A DNA stretch of 64,000 nt from Eucommia ulmoides (taxonomy: Eukaryota > Streptophyta > Magnoliopsida > Garryales > Eucommiaceae): positions 28,538,649-28,602,648 of the forward strand of contig CM028330.1 of NCBI GenBank assembly GCA_016647705.1. Reading direction: 5' to 3'. The notes beneath the pieces are model-generated. The model was not told the origin of the DNA. It saw only the letters and a program-made list of their open reading frames with translations, and made no database searches. A program made the translations under genes and the position numbers. Below, one piece after another: positions 10,700 to 21,657 of the stretch (positions are counted from its first letter, which is position 1; each line of letters starts with the position of its first letter).

Positions 10700-12271
10700 T
10701 GATAGGTGTAAATTACCTATCTATTTCTAATCCGAATATTGTTAGTTTTCGAGTATGTTTAAGACGTTTTAATATGCTTTTATGTGTTTTTGTATAAATT
10801 AGGTGTTTGAAGTGAAATAGGGTAAAAATTGTTAAAAAACGATCACATCGGATCAAAGACAGTGGAAGAACATTGGAAAAATGCCAAAGAAGCTAAAATT
10901 CAGAACTTGCAGCCACCACCGCGGCGACCAAACCACCGCCACGGCGGTCAAAGTACAGAGCCAAGCCTAAACTCACTATAGTTTCACCGCCTAGGCCGTC
11001 AAAATACAGAGAGTGGCAGTATCTTGCTGAACGTCCACCACCTAGGCGGTCACCTCTGCACAGATTTAGATATTTATTTTAGATATTTTCCCTATAAATA
11101 CCATTTCCTCTCCTCACCTCCGGCCATTAGAGCTCAAATAGACTTAATATATTTTAGAGAGAGGTTTTGGGAGTGCTCATTCAAATCCTAAGGAGAAGAT
11201 CACGTTGCCACAAAGGAGGAGTGATCTCGAAACATTTTTAACGATAAATCTTCGAACTAGGTTAAGTTTCTCTCGTTCTTTCTTTTATTTCATAACTTAG
11301 GATTGTTGTTTGAGCCTGTTTAGCTTAGTTATCACTATATAACCGGCTATGGCCATGAGCTAAACGGGTTTTTGTTTAGGGATTAATGTAATTTATAAAA
11401 ATATTGTTTTGTTGAGTTTATGTTTCGTTTGCGGATGTTTCTCTTTATTTTGATTGTGTATGCCGTATTGTTCTTTTATCACTCTTAGAATGATGTTATG
11501 AGAATACGGGGTTTGACAAATCCCGGATTCAGACTAGAATAAACAAACGCCACAATCTGATAACCCGGTCGGGGTTAGAATTGTGGACAATCAATGACGT
11601 TGGGGCGAGACTTACGTGACCTAGGGTCGTTAATACATTGAGGGGGACTTCTTCGTTAACTTGAAGTCATGTATTCCCCCGTCTAACACTCAGGAGAGGT
11701 GGGGGAGGGGGGGGGAGTTTTAGAATTGAGATTGTCAATAGGGTAAACACAACACGATGATTCAATGACCCGATCGGGAGTTGGATTGTGTGCAATCAAT
11801 GATGTTGGGGCGAGACTCACGTGACCTAGGTTCGTTAAGACGTTGAGAGGGACTTCTTTATTGGCACAAAGTCGCCTTATATCCCTTGTCTTACACTAGG
11901 GAGAGGTGGCGAGGGCGTTTACGAACTGAGATTGTCAGATAAGTCAAACGCCGTTAACGTAAACTAAAGTGAGACCAAACACATTTTTGTAAATAAAAGT
12001 TAATCCCTAGGCAATACTTTCCCTAAACATCTCATAATAGTATTAGTATAGTTAATTTAGTTAGATTATTTAACTTAGTATTAGTATTTGTATTATTAAT
12101 TTTAAACACATTTATTTTCACCTAGATAAAGTTAGGTCATGATAAACGCGGTATTCAATAATAATCAAAACCAATCCCTGTGGACACGATAAGCTTAACT
12201 CTCCCGATCTATACTTAAACCTGATCTCATATACTTGCGAGTGAAAGTAACGGCGTATTTATGCGCCACCA
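10700..12271 (+). repeat. E5 5' LTR with internal duplication
   Basis: 1572 bp, longer than E4's LTR because a block of about 200 bp (roughly 11530-11740 and 11740-11950) occurs twice. Both copies carry GTTGGGGCGAGACT, GTGACCTAGG and AGGAGAGGTG or its GGGAGAGGTGG variant. Palindromes of the ACCGCCACGGCGGT and CACCGCCTAGGCCGT type lie at 10913-11054, with AATACAGAGAGTGGC between them. Confidence 0.8.
11093..11100 (+). promoter_or_regulatory. E5 LTR TATA box
   Basis: CCCTATAAATACC lies 40 bases after the last palindrome and is followed by a CT-rich leader. A clean plant-type core promoter. Confidence 0.6.
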
Positions 12272-12277
12272 CGTTTT

Positions 12278-12299
12278 TGGCGCCATTGCCGGGGATTGG
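12278..12299 (+). promoter_or_regulatory. E5 primer-binding site (tRNA-Asp)
   Basis: TGGCGCCATTGCCGGGGATT, one mismatch in the first 18 bases to the tRNA-Asp 3' complement. Confidence 0.85.
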
Positions 12300-12416
12300 T
12301 GGATTTAGTTATTATTGATATTGTGAGTGAATGACCAAACTTTACTTTAGGCATTTCTTTTGTCTTTAATTTTTGTTTGTAGTTTTGTTTTTTATTCTCT
12401 TGCAGGTTACTCGATG

Positions 12417-13390
12417 ATGTTAGATTAACGAGTATTGATGCAATTTTTTCAAAGGGATTCCGAGCCATTTTATAGTGCTTGGAATCAATACAAGGAATTG
12501 CTACTCCAGTTTCTAATCCATAGCCTCCCGACAAATTGTCAACTCTTCTATTTCCTCAACGGGTTACAAGCCGCAACCAGAATATGGGTGGAAGGAGAAA
12601 ATGGATTCTCTATGACCTATCCGCGGACGAAGCCATTTGGTTGTTGGAGGAAATGGAGGCCTTTGATTTTCAAAGTTGGAATTCTTTACCAAGTCAACAA
12701 AACTTGGGGGATTTTTTCAACACCACGGTACTATGGATTGACATTCCGAATCACGACGAGGAGTTTTCACCCAATCTGGAAGAAACGTTCGCAATCGTTA
12801 TGGGGGAGACTCAGAGACTATTGAGGGAGATGCATGATCGGATCAACGAGTATGAAGATCATCTTGATCATATCGAGATGGTTTTCACCGACATCGATGA
12901 GACTGTAACGTCTTTGCAGACGCAAATCGGTCAACTAATCTTCTTGATTGAGGCCGAGTCAAACACGGTGGCATTATGAGATACACAAGACATATCATGT
13001 GAAAGCCACCATGAGGAACCGGAGATGAGAGGAAGGAGCTTGGAAGAGTTCAACTATGTTTATCCGAATGAGACGGGAACCCAAGCATGGATCGATGATT
13101 GTGATTCGTCACCATTGGATATCCAGATAGTGATGCCGCCATTGATCCCAGATGATCACATTTACAAGGATCCGATGTAGCTCACTTGTCCCTCGCCGCC
13201 ATTAGCAATGTTGTTTCATGCCTACCACGTACATAAGCAGGTGAGAAATGCCATTGAAAGCTCGAGCTACACATTACGACATCTCACTAGTCTTGAGGGC
13301 ATACTGAACCAAGCCCCGTATATGGTGTTGTACGACACTTACTATGAGCGAAATCCACTCTTTGACGAGTACTTCAGCGTGTCGAGCTGA
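12417..13390 (+). pseudogene. E5 chimeric gag-derived ORF (stops and one frameshift)
   Basis: ATG TTA GAT TAA: the fourth codon CAA has become TAA. The N-terminal gag-like blocks (FFQRDSEPFY.AW, FLNGLQAAT) run in one frame to about 12600. A frameshift then moves to the frame that carries DEA..LLEEM, the W-I-D-I-P motif, a clear coil (LREMHDRINEYEDHLDHIE) and TSLQTQIGQLI, then the unfamiliar C-terminal region ending LFDEYFSVSS. Further stops lie at about 12977 (GGA to TGA) and 13178 (TGG to TAG). It shows domain order well but is not translatable. The end of the frame precedes the conserved hairpin by about 20 bases. Confidence 0.75.
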
Positions 13391-13410
13391 CAAACTTAAA
13401 CCAAGCACTT

Positions 13411-13428
13411 CTTGGGAGGCAACCCAAG
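13411..13428 (+). other. Hairpin after E5 ORF
   Basis: CTTGGGAGGCAACCCAAG: perfect 6 bp stem with a 6-base loop, preceded by ACCAAGCACTT. Identical in E7, related in E1, E2 and N1. Confidence 0.7.
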
Positions 13429-14307
13429 GGAAACATGAGTTAGATCTATCTTCGCCGATTTGAGTCAAAAGTAAGATTCTCTCACCCCCCAGGTACGTGT
13501 TCTAAACCCCCATCTTCATTATCATGCTATATACTATCAGTGAGATCGCTGATGGGTTGTTTTGGAGATCACCTGTTTTAAGTTGGTGGTGATGTGTTAG
13601 TATGTTTTAGTTATAGTTTATGTTGTACTATTTCTACGTGTGCATGTCTATTTAGGATAGTTTTTGTGTTTTGTGCTGAGTTTTGACGTCATCTGGGCCA
13701 TTACCTGATGATGTGTCTGTCCCCTGGTTCTTTATTGAGGTCGAGCGTAAAGCTCATGCATGTATGTTCTGTGTGCTCAACGTTATGTTTTAGTAATAAT
13801 TATTATAGATCCTACTTGCACGAGCACGAAAACGCATTATATAACCATCTAATTGATTTGAAACGATTATATGTCACCTAAATTCATGACATTAGGGTTT
13901 CTAGAACTTGATTTAGGGGAAATTTGAGGTGAAATCCTAGGCGAGATAGTTCGGAAGACATGATTTAGGCATTCATTTTCTCACTTTGAGCCTTTTAAGC
14001 TTACCCTGATATATCATTACCCCTCGTTACCTTGTCGAAGCCTAATATCCATTTCAATTCTGAACACTTAACTAATACCATAGCCGATTGAACTTTGTCT
14101 AAACCTACATCGCTAAACTAAAGGCACAACTTGAGAGAATCAAGTTGGTAGTTGAAAATGCTACTTGATGTGAGTGGTTGGGTTTTGGGCAAGCTATTAA
14201 TTGGTTCGGTATTCGAGTACTCACTTGTTATTTTTCATTCATATTTCACACACCCCTTAAATTGTAACAATCGAATAAGTTTGGGGGGGTGTTTGTTGAA
14301 AAGAGAG

Positions 14308-14339
<32 letters not shown>

Positions 14340-14953
14340 ATCAAATGTACATACAGTTTTTATTTTCTGTTTCTTTTTGATAAGTGAGTACAACGGTCTT
14401 AATAGAATGTTCAGGGTTGTTTCCAATTTAACTATGGGGTTTCGAGTGTAAGAGTGTCAAGTGATGTGCCTTGGGTAACGTCAAGTTAATGACGTTAACC
14501 CATTTTCTCTTTCAAAATTACCCTTGGCCATTTGTCCTAAACCGAACCAAGACCTATTGATCTTTTTTAACTTCCGAGCCAACATTAGTGGAGAATAGAT
14601 CCCGAGTCAAGCATATGGATTCCCTATACCTTTGGGTTTTTTTATGTCATGCATTTATATGGTGGATAATCAAATCCGATTGACGGACATTTATATATTT
14701 GAGTTTTAAACACACACACACTTTAGTAGGATTTATAATGGAACTTACTATTATAAATGTTGAAATTCTAGAACACTACATGGTGTGTGTTTTTGCCTGA
14801 ACTCGATAGGATTGGGGGACGATGAGGGATATTTCCTTTGGCCAATAGATGATAATCAAAACTCGCACATATGTGTTTTTCGTGTTTCTTCATTTTTAGT
14901 TTTTAGTTTTTATATTTTTTTTATTGTGTGGGTGTTTTGCTCGAGGACTAGCA
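13429..14953 (+). other. E5 non-coding 3' region
   Basis: No supported gene. A second polypurine tract lies at 14277-14291, and a purine/A run of about 30 bases follows at 14304-14338. Open frames here (for example 14152-14451) are low complexity or shadows. Confidence 0.65.
14277..14291 (+). promoter_or_regulatory. E5 internal second polypurine tract
   Basis: AAGTTTGGGGGGGTG, the expected 3' polypurine motif but about 680 bases before the element's end, followed by the A run. Confidence 0.55.
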
Positions 14954-15816
14954 CCAAGTATGATTTTAACGGTTGTAATTATTCAACATGCTACCAAAGC
15001 TTGGGGGATAGTTCCACCATTTCGACGCCATGGATTGACATCTCGAACCAATAGGAGGAGTCTTCCCTCTCCCTGGAAGAGATATTTGTTGCAATTATGG
15101 GAGAGACTTAAGCTTTTTTAAGGGAAACGAATGACTGGCTTAATGAGCATGAGGATCGTCTTGACAATATCGAGACGATCTGCGCCATAATTGATGTGAT
15201 CGTAACGTATCTTCAGATGCAAATCTGTCAGCTTATTCACTTGATTGAGGCCTAGTTAGATGCGGTAGAACTGGGAGAAACACAAGCCATATCATGTGAA
15301 AGCCATCACGAGGAACTGGAAACAAGCAGAAGAAGCTTGTTAGAGTTCAATAATGATGAATCGAATGAGATGGAAACCCAAGCATGGATCGACGATTGTG
15401 ATTCATCACCATTAGAGATCCAAATTGTGATGCCACCACTGATCCAAGATGATCACATCTACAAGGATCTGATGTGGATCACTTGTCCTTTACCGCCAAA
15501 AGTAATGCTCTTTCATGCCCACCGGGCACAAAATCTGGAGAAGAATCTTTTGGAAAGGTCGGGCCATACAATGCCAAATCTTACTAGTCTTGAGGGCATA
15601 CTGAATTAAGAGCCATATGTAGTGTTGTACGACACGTACTACGGGTGAAATTCTCTCTTTGACGAGCACTTCTCTATGTCGGGCTGAGGACAATAAACCA
15701 TGCGCTTCTTAGGAGCAACCCAAGTCAAAAATAAATTTGATTCGTCACTGCAGACTTGATACGGAGGTGAGATTATCTCGCATCCCAAGTACATGTTCTA
15801 AACCTTCGTTTTCATT

Positions 15817-15821
15817 ATAAT
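15817..15821. repeat. Target duplication ATAAT, left
   Basis: Matches 25468-25472 exactly and brackets the SIRE-like element. Confidence 0.9.
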
Positions 15822-17875
15822 TGTTGATCCTAAGATTTTGATGAACAATTAAGTGTTGATATTTTGGTGGAACTAATATTTTAATTGAGTGTTACAGTGA
15901 TTTAAAGTTTCAGTGATGAAGATGTGAATTACATGGATGCTAAACGATGATGTCAAAGATATTGAAGAATTAAGAATTTGAAGAAATTAGGAAAAATAAC
16001 CCATGTAAATGTAAACTCTTAATATCCCAATTAGGAACACACACGGCACAAAAAGTAATTATTATTTTTGTGTGTTTTGATTAAGTGAAATTATTTGCTC
16101 CAATATGTGATTTGAAATGCAATAACTTTAAATGACTAAAATGGAATATAAGAAGATTAGTTAAGCTTATTTAAAAGAGAAAATGGTTAAAGGGGGTGAA
16201 AACGTACAAGAGAATAAGTTAAAAAGAAGTTCAGAACAGAGATCCCGAAGACACAAGTCGACTGGTAAGTCGACCGGACTAATCAACATAAAGTCTTTAT
16301 ATCTATGAGTCGACAGGTAGGTCGACCGACCAAAAGAAACTAAACTCTCTAAATCTACAAGTCGACATGTAGGTCGATTGGTGAAGGCAAAATGAACTCT
16401 CTGAATCTACAAGTCGACAGACAGGTCGACCGATGAACGCCCTTGGCTACAACCGGAATCTAAAAGTCGATTGGTCGGTCGACTAGACGCGCTGTTTCAA
16501 GAAACTGTTTATTCTGAGATTATATGATAAAGTAGTCATTTTTTAGTTAGGATTTGAGAGAGATTTTGGGAATATTTTTATATTTAAGATATACTTCACC
16601 TAAAATATAAATCCAATTGATTTAGTTCATTAATTTTTAATGTCTCTCAAATTGGTACGTAAAATTATTTTTATTTTATCTGATTGAGTTTGAGAAATAT
16701 TTGGGGGACTTAATTGAAAGATTTGAAAGTTGTTATTAAGTGAATTGAACCAAAATGAAGTCATTATGATATCTATTAATTATCATGACACATGTGAACT
16801 AATTGTTAGAAGGCTGATTTCATTCTCCCTTAAATAGACTTGCGAATTTCTTATATGAAAAAAGAAAGAGAAATCATATCATATCATATCGTAAGAGTGT
16901 GTTTTTATAAGAGTTATATTTCTAAGAGTTTGTGAGCTATTCTAACAGTGATCTTGAGAATCAATTGCGATTAATCTTTGTTGCTACCGGATTTGAAGTT
17001 ACATCAATCGATTTATTCTTTCTATGGATTCCAAGTGAGATCTTTCCAATTATATTCTATTATTGCATTACTTGTTTATATTTTGGAAATTGTTTCTAAT
17101 TTTTATTGAAGAAAAATATTTTACAAACAATTTCTTGAATCTGATTATGTGCTCAAATATTTGCTACCCATATCTTGTTCAAATTAGATTTTCTATCTCA
17201 CGTTTATCTGGGGTGGTAGAAGTTCCGATTGAGATTTTTTGCTTATCAATTTTTATTGGTGAGTAGTGTGATGGGTTAAATACTATTGGGGATATTTAAT
17301 TAGGGGTAGCTAGTTTTCAGTCTCTTCTTGTAAAGAGATTGAGGTAGTGATTCTTCCTGAATAGAATTGTATTTTGAGTGAAATTTGTAACGGTTCAATC
17401 CTTACCGGGTAAAAGGATATTTGGAGTTATTGGTGAGGTTTTGATTCTTTCTCCTTAGTGTTAAAAAGAATTAGGTTATTCTTTAACCTGTAAAAAGTAG
17501 AGGTTCTTCCTTAGCCTGGGAAAATGATATTGTAAACGTTGATTCTGAGCCTGTAAAAGAATTAGTGTGTGGGTTTGGTTCCTACATTTAAAGGAATCTT
17601 GAGAATTAGTGCATGCGAATCTCCATGGGGCTCGGAGGACTAGACTAGCCAAGAGTAGCTTGATGAACCAGGATATATCATGGTGTGTTGCATTCTTAAT
17701 TTATTTACTTTTGTTGTTTGTGTGTGCACCTAGTTGATTAATTAATTCCACTGTGATATAAAGATAATAATTAATTTAGGATTAAAATTAATTATTTGAT
17801 TTATTCAAGTTTTATTATGATAGTTTTTAAATTACCTAATTCACCCACTCTCTTAGATATTCCACTGGGTCAACA
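15822..17875 (+). repeat. SIRE-like 5' LTR
   Basis: 2054 bp, TGTTGATCC to CTGGGTCAACA, both ends matching the 3' LTR. Contains a five-unit array of 52 bp palindromic repeats (16256-16490) upstream of an AT-rich stretch with TTTATATTTAAG (about 16576). Confidence 0.9.
16256..16490 (+). repeat. Five 52 bp palindromic repeats in the SIRE-like LTR
   Basis: AGTCGA units start at 16256, 16308, 16360, 16412 and 16465. Each reads AGTCGAC..GT.GGTCGACCG, an imperfect palindrome of about 20 bp, followed by a spacer ending ACTCTCTGAATCTACA or a variant. The same array is at 22093-22330 in the other LTR, with identical spacing. Confidence 0.85.
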
Positions 17876-17877
17876 AT

Positions 17878-17889
17878 TGGCATCTGAGC
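17878..17889 (+). promoter_or_regulatory. SIRE-like primer-binding site (initiator tRNA-Met)
   Basis: TGGCATCTGAGC, two changes from TGGTATCAGAGC, two bases after the LTR. Confidence 0.75.
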
Positions 17890-17920
17890 TGGTTTAGCTC
17901 GAATTTTTTAGCTAACAATG

Positions 17921-18815
17921 ATCATATGGAGTATCTTGATTCAGAAATTATGTATGCTACTGTTAACTCTGCCTCTCCTAATAGTCATTGTTCTAATCAT
18001 GAGTATGATATAATTTGGAATGATAAGAATGCAGATAAAGCTATTGAGACACTTATTGCTCTTACTTATATTTTTGGAGAGAGAATTTTAAACTAGAGTA
18101 AAAGATTGCAACTCTTGAAAATAAGAAGTTTAGTACTATCAAATCTCTCAAGAAAAAGAATTTGGACAAATATTTTAAAACTGTTGAGTTTAAAAATGCT
18201 TTATATGAAATCAGTAAGTTGTATAATAAAGTTGAGTCTCTTGAGGATGAGACTGAGGTTTTGAAAAATGATTTTTATGATCTTCAACAGAATGAATTTA
18301 AAAGAAAAAATCTTGAAACCTTGAATGAGGCCTTGAGTATTGAATTGGACAATACAAGATGTGAGTTTGATAGAGCTCGTGAGAAAATCCATTCTGTTGA
18401 AAATGAGTGCCAAATTCTTAAGAATGATCTTGAATTTATGCATAAAAAGAATTTTTGTCTGCAGGTAAACGTTTTCACCAATGAACGGTTACTTGAGAAG
18501 ACTCAAAATGAGCTTACCGAAGCAATGGATAAATTCAAGGATGCTGAGAGTACTAAATGTTTTGAAAAATCAATAGTTACTAAAGTTGTTTTTCAAATTC
18601 GCAGAAAATATTATGCTCCTGTAAGAAACAATGACTATTTGAAGAGGCATACTAACAGTATTAAGTGTTTCTATTGTGGTAAATTTGGTCATTATGAAAA
18701 CTCTTGGTATTTATTACATGGCTACCCTGTGGGATCCAGAAATAACTGGATACCAAAAAGAGAAAATTTTGGTGCAAATACAAATCAGAGATTCAAACAA
18801 AAGTACAATGAATAG
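17921..18815 (+). pseudogene. SIRE-like gag remnant with decayed zinc knuckle
   Basis: A first stretch (to about 18090, ending at a TAG) and the 217-codon frame 18162-18815 are joined by a frameshift. The long frame is mostly a charged coiled coil (residues 1-130). It ends in C-F-Y-C-G-K-F-G-H at residues 169-177, where the fourth ligand of the CCHC knuckle is W, followed by L-L-H-G-Y-P as in SIRE-type gag. The N-terminal half expected in an intact gag is missing. Lysine-rich remnants in the same style continue to about 19290 with several stops, probably the gag-pol junction. Packaging function was probably lost. Confidence 0.7.
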
Positions 18816-19439
18816 CACGTGCCGAGAAGAAGATTTGAATAGACAAGAAGGTATAATGAATATGCCATGCCAAAGAGGGAACCAAGGTTCAATGTACCTA
18901 AAAAGAAGAATCAACACGTGCCAAATACAAGAACACAGAAGTAACAAGCTCAATATGTGAGAGCTGACAAAGCTTATCCACAACAAATGACAAGATACAA
19001 GCACAAGAAAAGATTCATTTACAAAGTTGGGCCAAAGAAACATGAAGCACCAAACAAAGGCAAAAAAGTTCTGACTGAATCAGCTTAAAGAATTGTTGTC
19101 CCTAAGCAGGAAGAAATTAAGTTGAAAAATCAAGCATTGATGGAATCAAAGGATGCAAAATCAGAAATTAGTAATCCACCTAAGGTACACACACCACTTG
19201 CTCCTAAATATGATCCAGGTATGTCGAAATTTTTAAAGTTTAAGTTTATTAATTTTCTTTGGGAGACTAAGCCTGTTCATTTTGAAATTTAGATGTTTAC
19301 AATATGTGTGTGTGTGTTTTTAAGTATGTGAGTAAATATTTTTTAAAACAAAATATATGTGGATCAAAATAAGAGGTAAAAATTGAACTAAGAGGATCAA
19401 ATTACATTTAAATGCACAAAATAGAACAAAACATAAGTG

Positions 19440-19546
19440 AGCAATCGACTCATGAGTTGGCCGACAGTTTCAGGTTGGAATACCGAGAGTCAGTTTGAGT
19501 TCATCAGTCGCCTGGGCAGTTGACCGATACTGTCCGGATATAAATA
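19440..19546 (+). promoter_or_regulatory. Probable internal promoter of SIRE-like ORF2
   Basis: Two palindrome-like units 60 bases apart (near 19446 and 19506: TCGACTCATGAGTTGGCCGA and CAGTCGCCTGGGCAGTTGAC) precede a clean TATAAATA at 19539-19546. A CT-rich leader follows, and the ORF2 ATG is 300 bases downstream. The units resemble those in the LTR. Confidence 0.5.
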
Positions 19547-19840
19547 CCCTAACTTTGTCATTTCATTTTATCCAAACCCTAAAACCCTTCTTCTCTTAAA
19601 ACCCTTCCTCTCTCATGTTCGTCCAAGCCTAAATCTCACGAAATCAATCCATTTCGGCTCAGATTTGAAGAATTTTTGGTTGAATCAACAAGACTAAGGC
19701 TCGGATCTGTTTATTGGAGGTGTTCTCTCTAACAAAACAAGTTGGTCCTCTCATGTTCTAAGGTTTCGATCGGTTTTTCTATTTGGCCTTAGTTTGTTTG
19801 GCTGTCTTTGGTTGATTGGTCTTAATATTCATGGGAAATA

Positions 19841-21094
19841 ATGCCTAGAATCAAGAATCGTGCAAATAGGCCTAAGTTTGACATCGTTTTCTTTCGAAGT
19901 AAAGAGGATGCGAAAAGATGTAATGAGGAATTTATTAATCGGACAGTGCTAGGTTGCAAACCTATTGATTTTGTTGAGTTAAAAGAGAAAAACATTGATA
20001 TTGAAGCATATTTTAGGAATTTGGGATGGGTTGATTTTGCCACCCAAAGACATGAGTGGATGCCTGTATGGGTGCGGATGTTTTATAATAATATGACCTA
20101 CAATAATCATTAGATTAAATCTTTTGCTAAAGAAAAAGTGATTCATTTCAATGCGGTATTATTAATTCATATTTTGGAAATACCTAGAGGAGACGTATTT
20201 CCACACAATACCCTTCACTGGCTTTCGATAAATTTTAATAGAAGGGAAACTGCTAAAGATTTTGATTTAGAGGGAGATAAAGCAGGAATATTGTCGATTG
20301 AGCATCGATTTCTTCACTTGGTGCTAACCTATTCGGTTGTGCCTAGAGGGGAAAGTCATGCTAATGTGAATGACTTTGATTTATATTTAATCAATGAGAT
20401 TGTGGAAGGGAAGAAGTTAGATTTGGATCCTATCATAATGGAACACATGAAGAATCATGTTCAGAAACCCTTGGGAATACTATAATATGCTGATGCACTC
20501 CAGAGAATATTTGAACACTTTGGAGTTATTATTGATCCTGATGAGCAAATGTTCTTGACAACCATACCTGGATGGATTAATGTGCAAAATGCTTCATTGC
20601 CGGGGTATGAGTTCAGAGGAAATAAATGGGTGAAGAAGAGGACTCAAAGTAGGTAAAGAATGCAGGTTGTCGATGAGGAAGAAGAAAACGAAGGAGATAT
20701 GAGCATGGATCAGAAGATAAACTTCCTTCATGATTAGATTGATGATTTGAGAATACATGTAGATTTTATGGATGAGAGGATGACTGGTCTAGAAAATAAA
20801 GTGGTTCAGATGAATATGAACATAGAAGATGGGTTCGGAAAAATCACAGGATATTTGGAACAAATGTTTTAATATATGCAGTCATCTCATCATGGCTATC
20901 AGCAGTAGTATAGTGCTCAGCCACTTTTTGTCGGACATCTTATGTATGGAGCATAATAGTCCTTTGGAGGACCAAGTATAACCGAACCATCAGGAACAGG
21001 ACCATCTGGAGCTGGGCCATCTAGAGTAGTTCCATCAACGCCATTTCTTCAGCAGATAACTCTAAGACCAATCATTCAGCCAGGTGGTCTGTAA
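19841..21094 (+). pseudogene. SIRE-like ORF2: putative plant transposon protein domain, eight in-frame stops
   Basis: A single frame of 417 codons from ATG 19841 to TAA 21092, with no frameshift but eight nonsense codons (20111, 20483, 20654, 20735, 20870, 20906, 20954, 20957). Residues 10-250 (F-F-R-S-K-E-D-A-K-R-C-N near the start, F-V-E-L-K-E, R-G-D-V near 110, Y-A-D-A-L-Q-R-I-F-E-H-F-G-V at about 216-229) follow the pattern of the domain catalogued as putative plant transposon protein. This domain is common in plant LTR-element accessory ORFs and has no proven function. Residues 280-345 form a charged coil, and the tail is glutamine- and GPSG-rich. A short upstream ATG at 19831 overlaps out of frame. 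Family assignment is from memory of the pattern. Confidence 0.65.
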
Positions 21095-21657
21095 TAGTTA
21101 ATTTAGGTTATTTGGTTTCCCTTGACTGCTAGTGTTAAGATTTTGATGAATTACCTAGATTTGATCTAATTGGTTAGATTTTTTTATCTCTAATGGTGAT
21201 CCACAATGTATTTGTTGAAAATGACTTTATTATATAAAAACTTGATGTGTTAAATGGATTTTAATTCTTTCAAAAATTGAGTTGATATTTATCTGTAAGT
21301 GCTAATGTTTTGTGCTTAATTTTTTTTTAATCAAACGAGTTTTATTTTTTAAAGTTGATTCAATAAGCTTTTATAATATGATTGCCTAGAGTGAGTTACT
21401 TGTGTATGTTCCCCGCCCCCTCTCCCTCCCTCCCTAAAATTTTATTTTTGAAGATGACAAAGGGGGAGAAAGTAGTGATGTTTTATTAAGGGCAGGTATT
21501 TCTAAATTTTCATGCTTTATTGATTATATTTTTAAAATCTTCATTACTATGCTTTACCGAGTTAAAAAATCCGTCCTCGGATTCAGGGGGAGTGTGGTTA
21601 TATTTTTATTTTGAAGAAAACATCAAAGTTAATTGTCATCATCAAAAAATGATAGAT
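21095..21657 (+). other. SIRE-like 3' untranslated region with purine tracts
   Basis: Purine tracts GACAAAGGGGGAGAAAG (21456-21472) and TTCAGGGGGAGTGTGG (21582-21597) occur upstream. The tract abutting the 3' LTR (AAAAAATGATAGAT, 21644-21657) looks like a decayed AAAAGGGGGAGAT. No gene. Confidence 0.6.

Larger units (their letters stand above)
10700..14953 (+). mobile_element. E5: Athila-like element without a 3' LTR, nested in E4
   Basis: 5' LTR 10700-12271, primer site 12278-12299, ORF 12417-13390, hairpin, 3' region to 14953. It stops at GAGGACTAGCA, upstream of where the polypurine tract and 3' LTR should be. E4 coding sequence resumes at 14959 after CCAAG (14954-14958). The left flank is CCGAG (10695-10699), so the pair looks like a target duplication with one CpG-to-CpA change. 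Alternatively CCAAG is the element's own TTCCAAG with a short deletion. Confidence 0.7.
10453..15687 (+). pseudogene. E4 chimeric gag-derived ORF, split by E5
   Basis: The first part, 10453-10699, starts at ATG CTA GAT CAA. It carries the FFQRDSELFYCAWDQ and FLDGLLAAT blocks with an early TAA and a frame disruption near 10620. E5 interrupts at the E-D-I-A-E codons. The second part, 14959-15687, continues with Y-D-F, the S-T-I-S-T-P-W-I-D motif, the coil, and the unfamiliar C-terminal region (QDDHIYKDLMW, LTSLEGILN, LFDEHFSMSG), ending at TGA 15685-15687. Stops lie inside the second part where other copies have CAA, CAG or CGG. Coordinates span the insertion. The coding remnant totals about 980 bases. 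Confidence 0.7.

Noticed and set aside
11700-11717. G-run (GGGGGAGGGGGGGGGAG) as a polypurine tract or G-quadruplex element
   Set aside because: It is inside the E5 LTR where relatives read GGTGGCGAGGG, so it looks like local slippage rather than a conserved element.
16256-16490. Regular 52 bp repeats resembling a CRISPR array
   Set aside because: The window is plant nuclear DNA. The repeats are palindromes inside both LTRs of a retrotransposon, spacers are similar to one another, and no cas-like genes exist.
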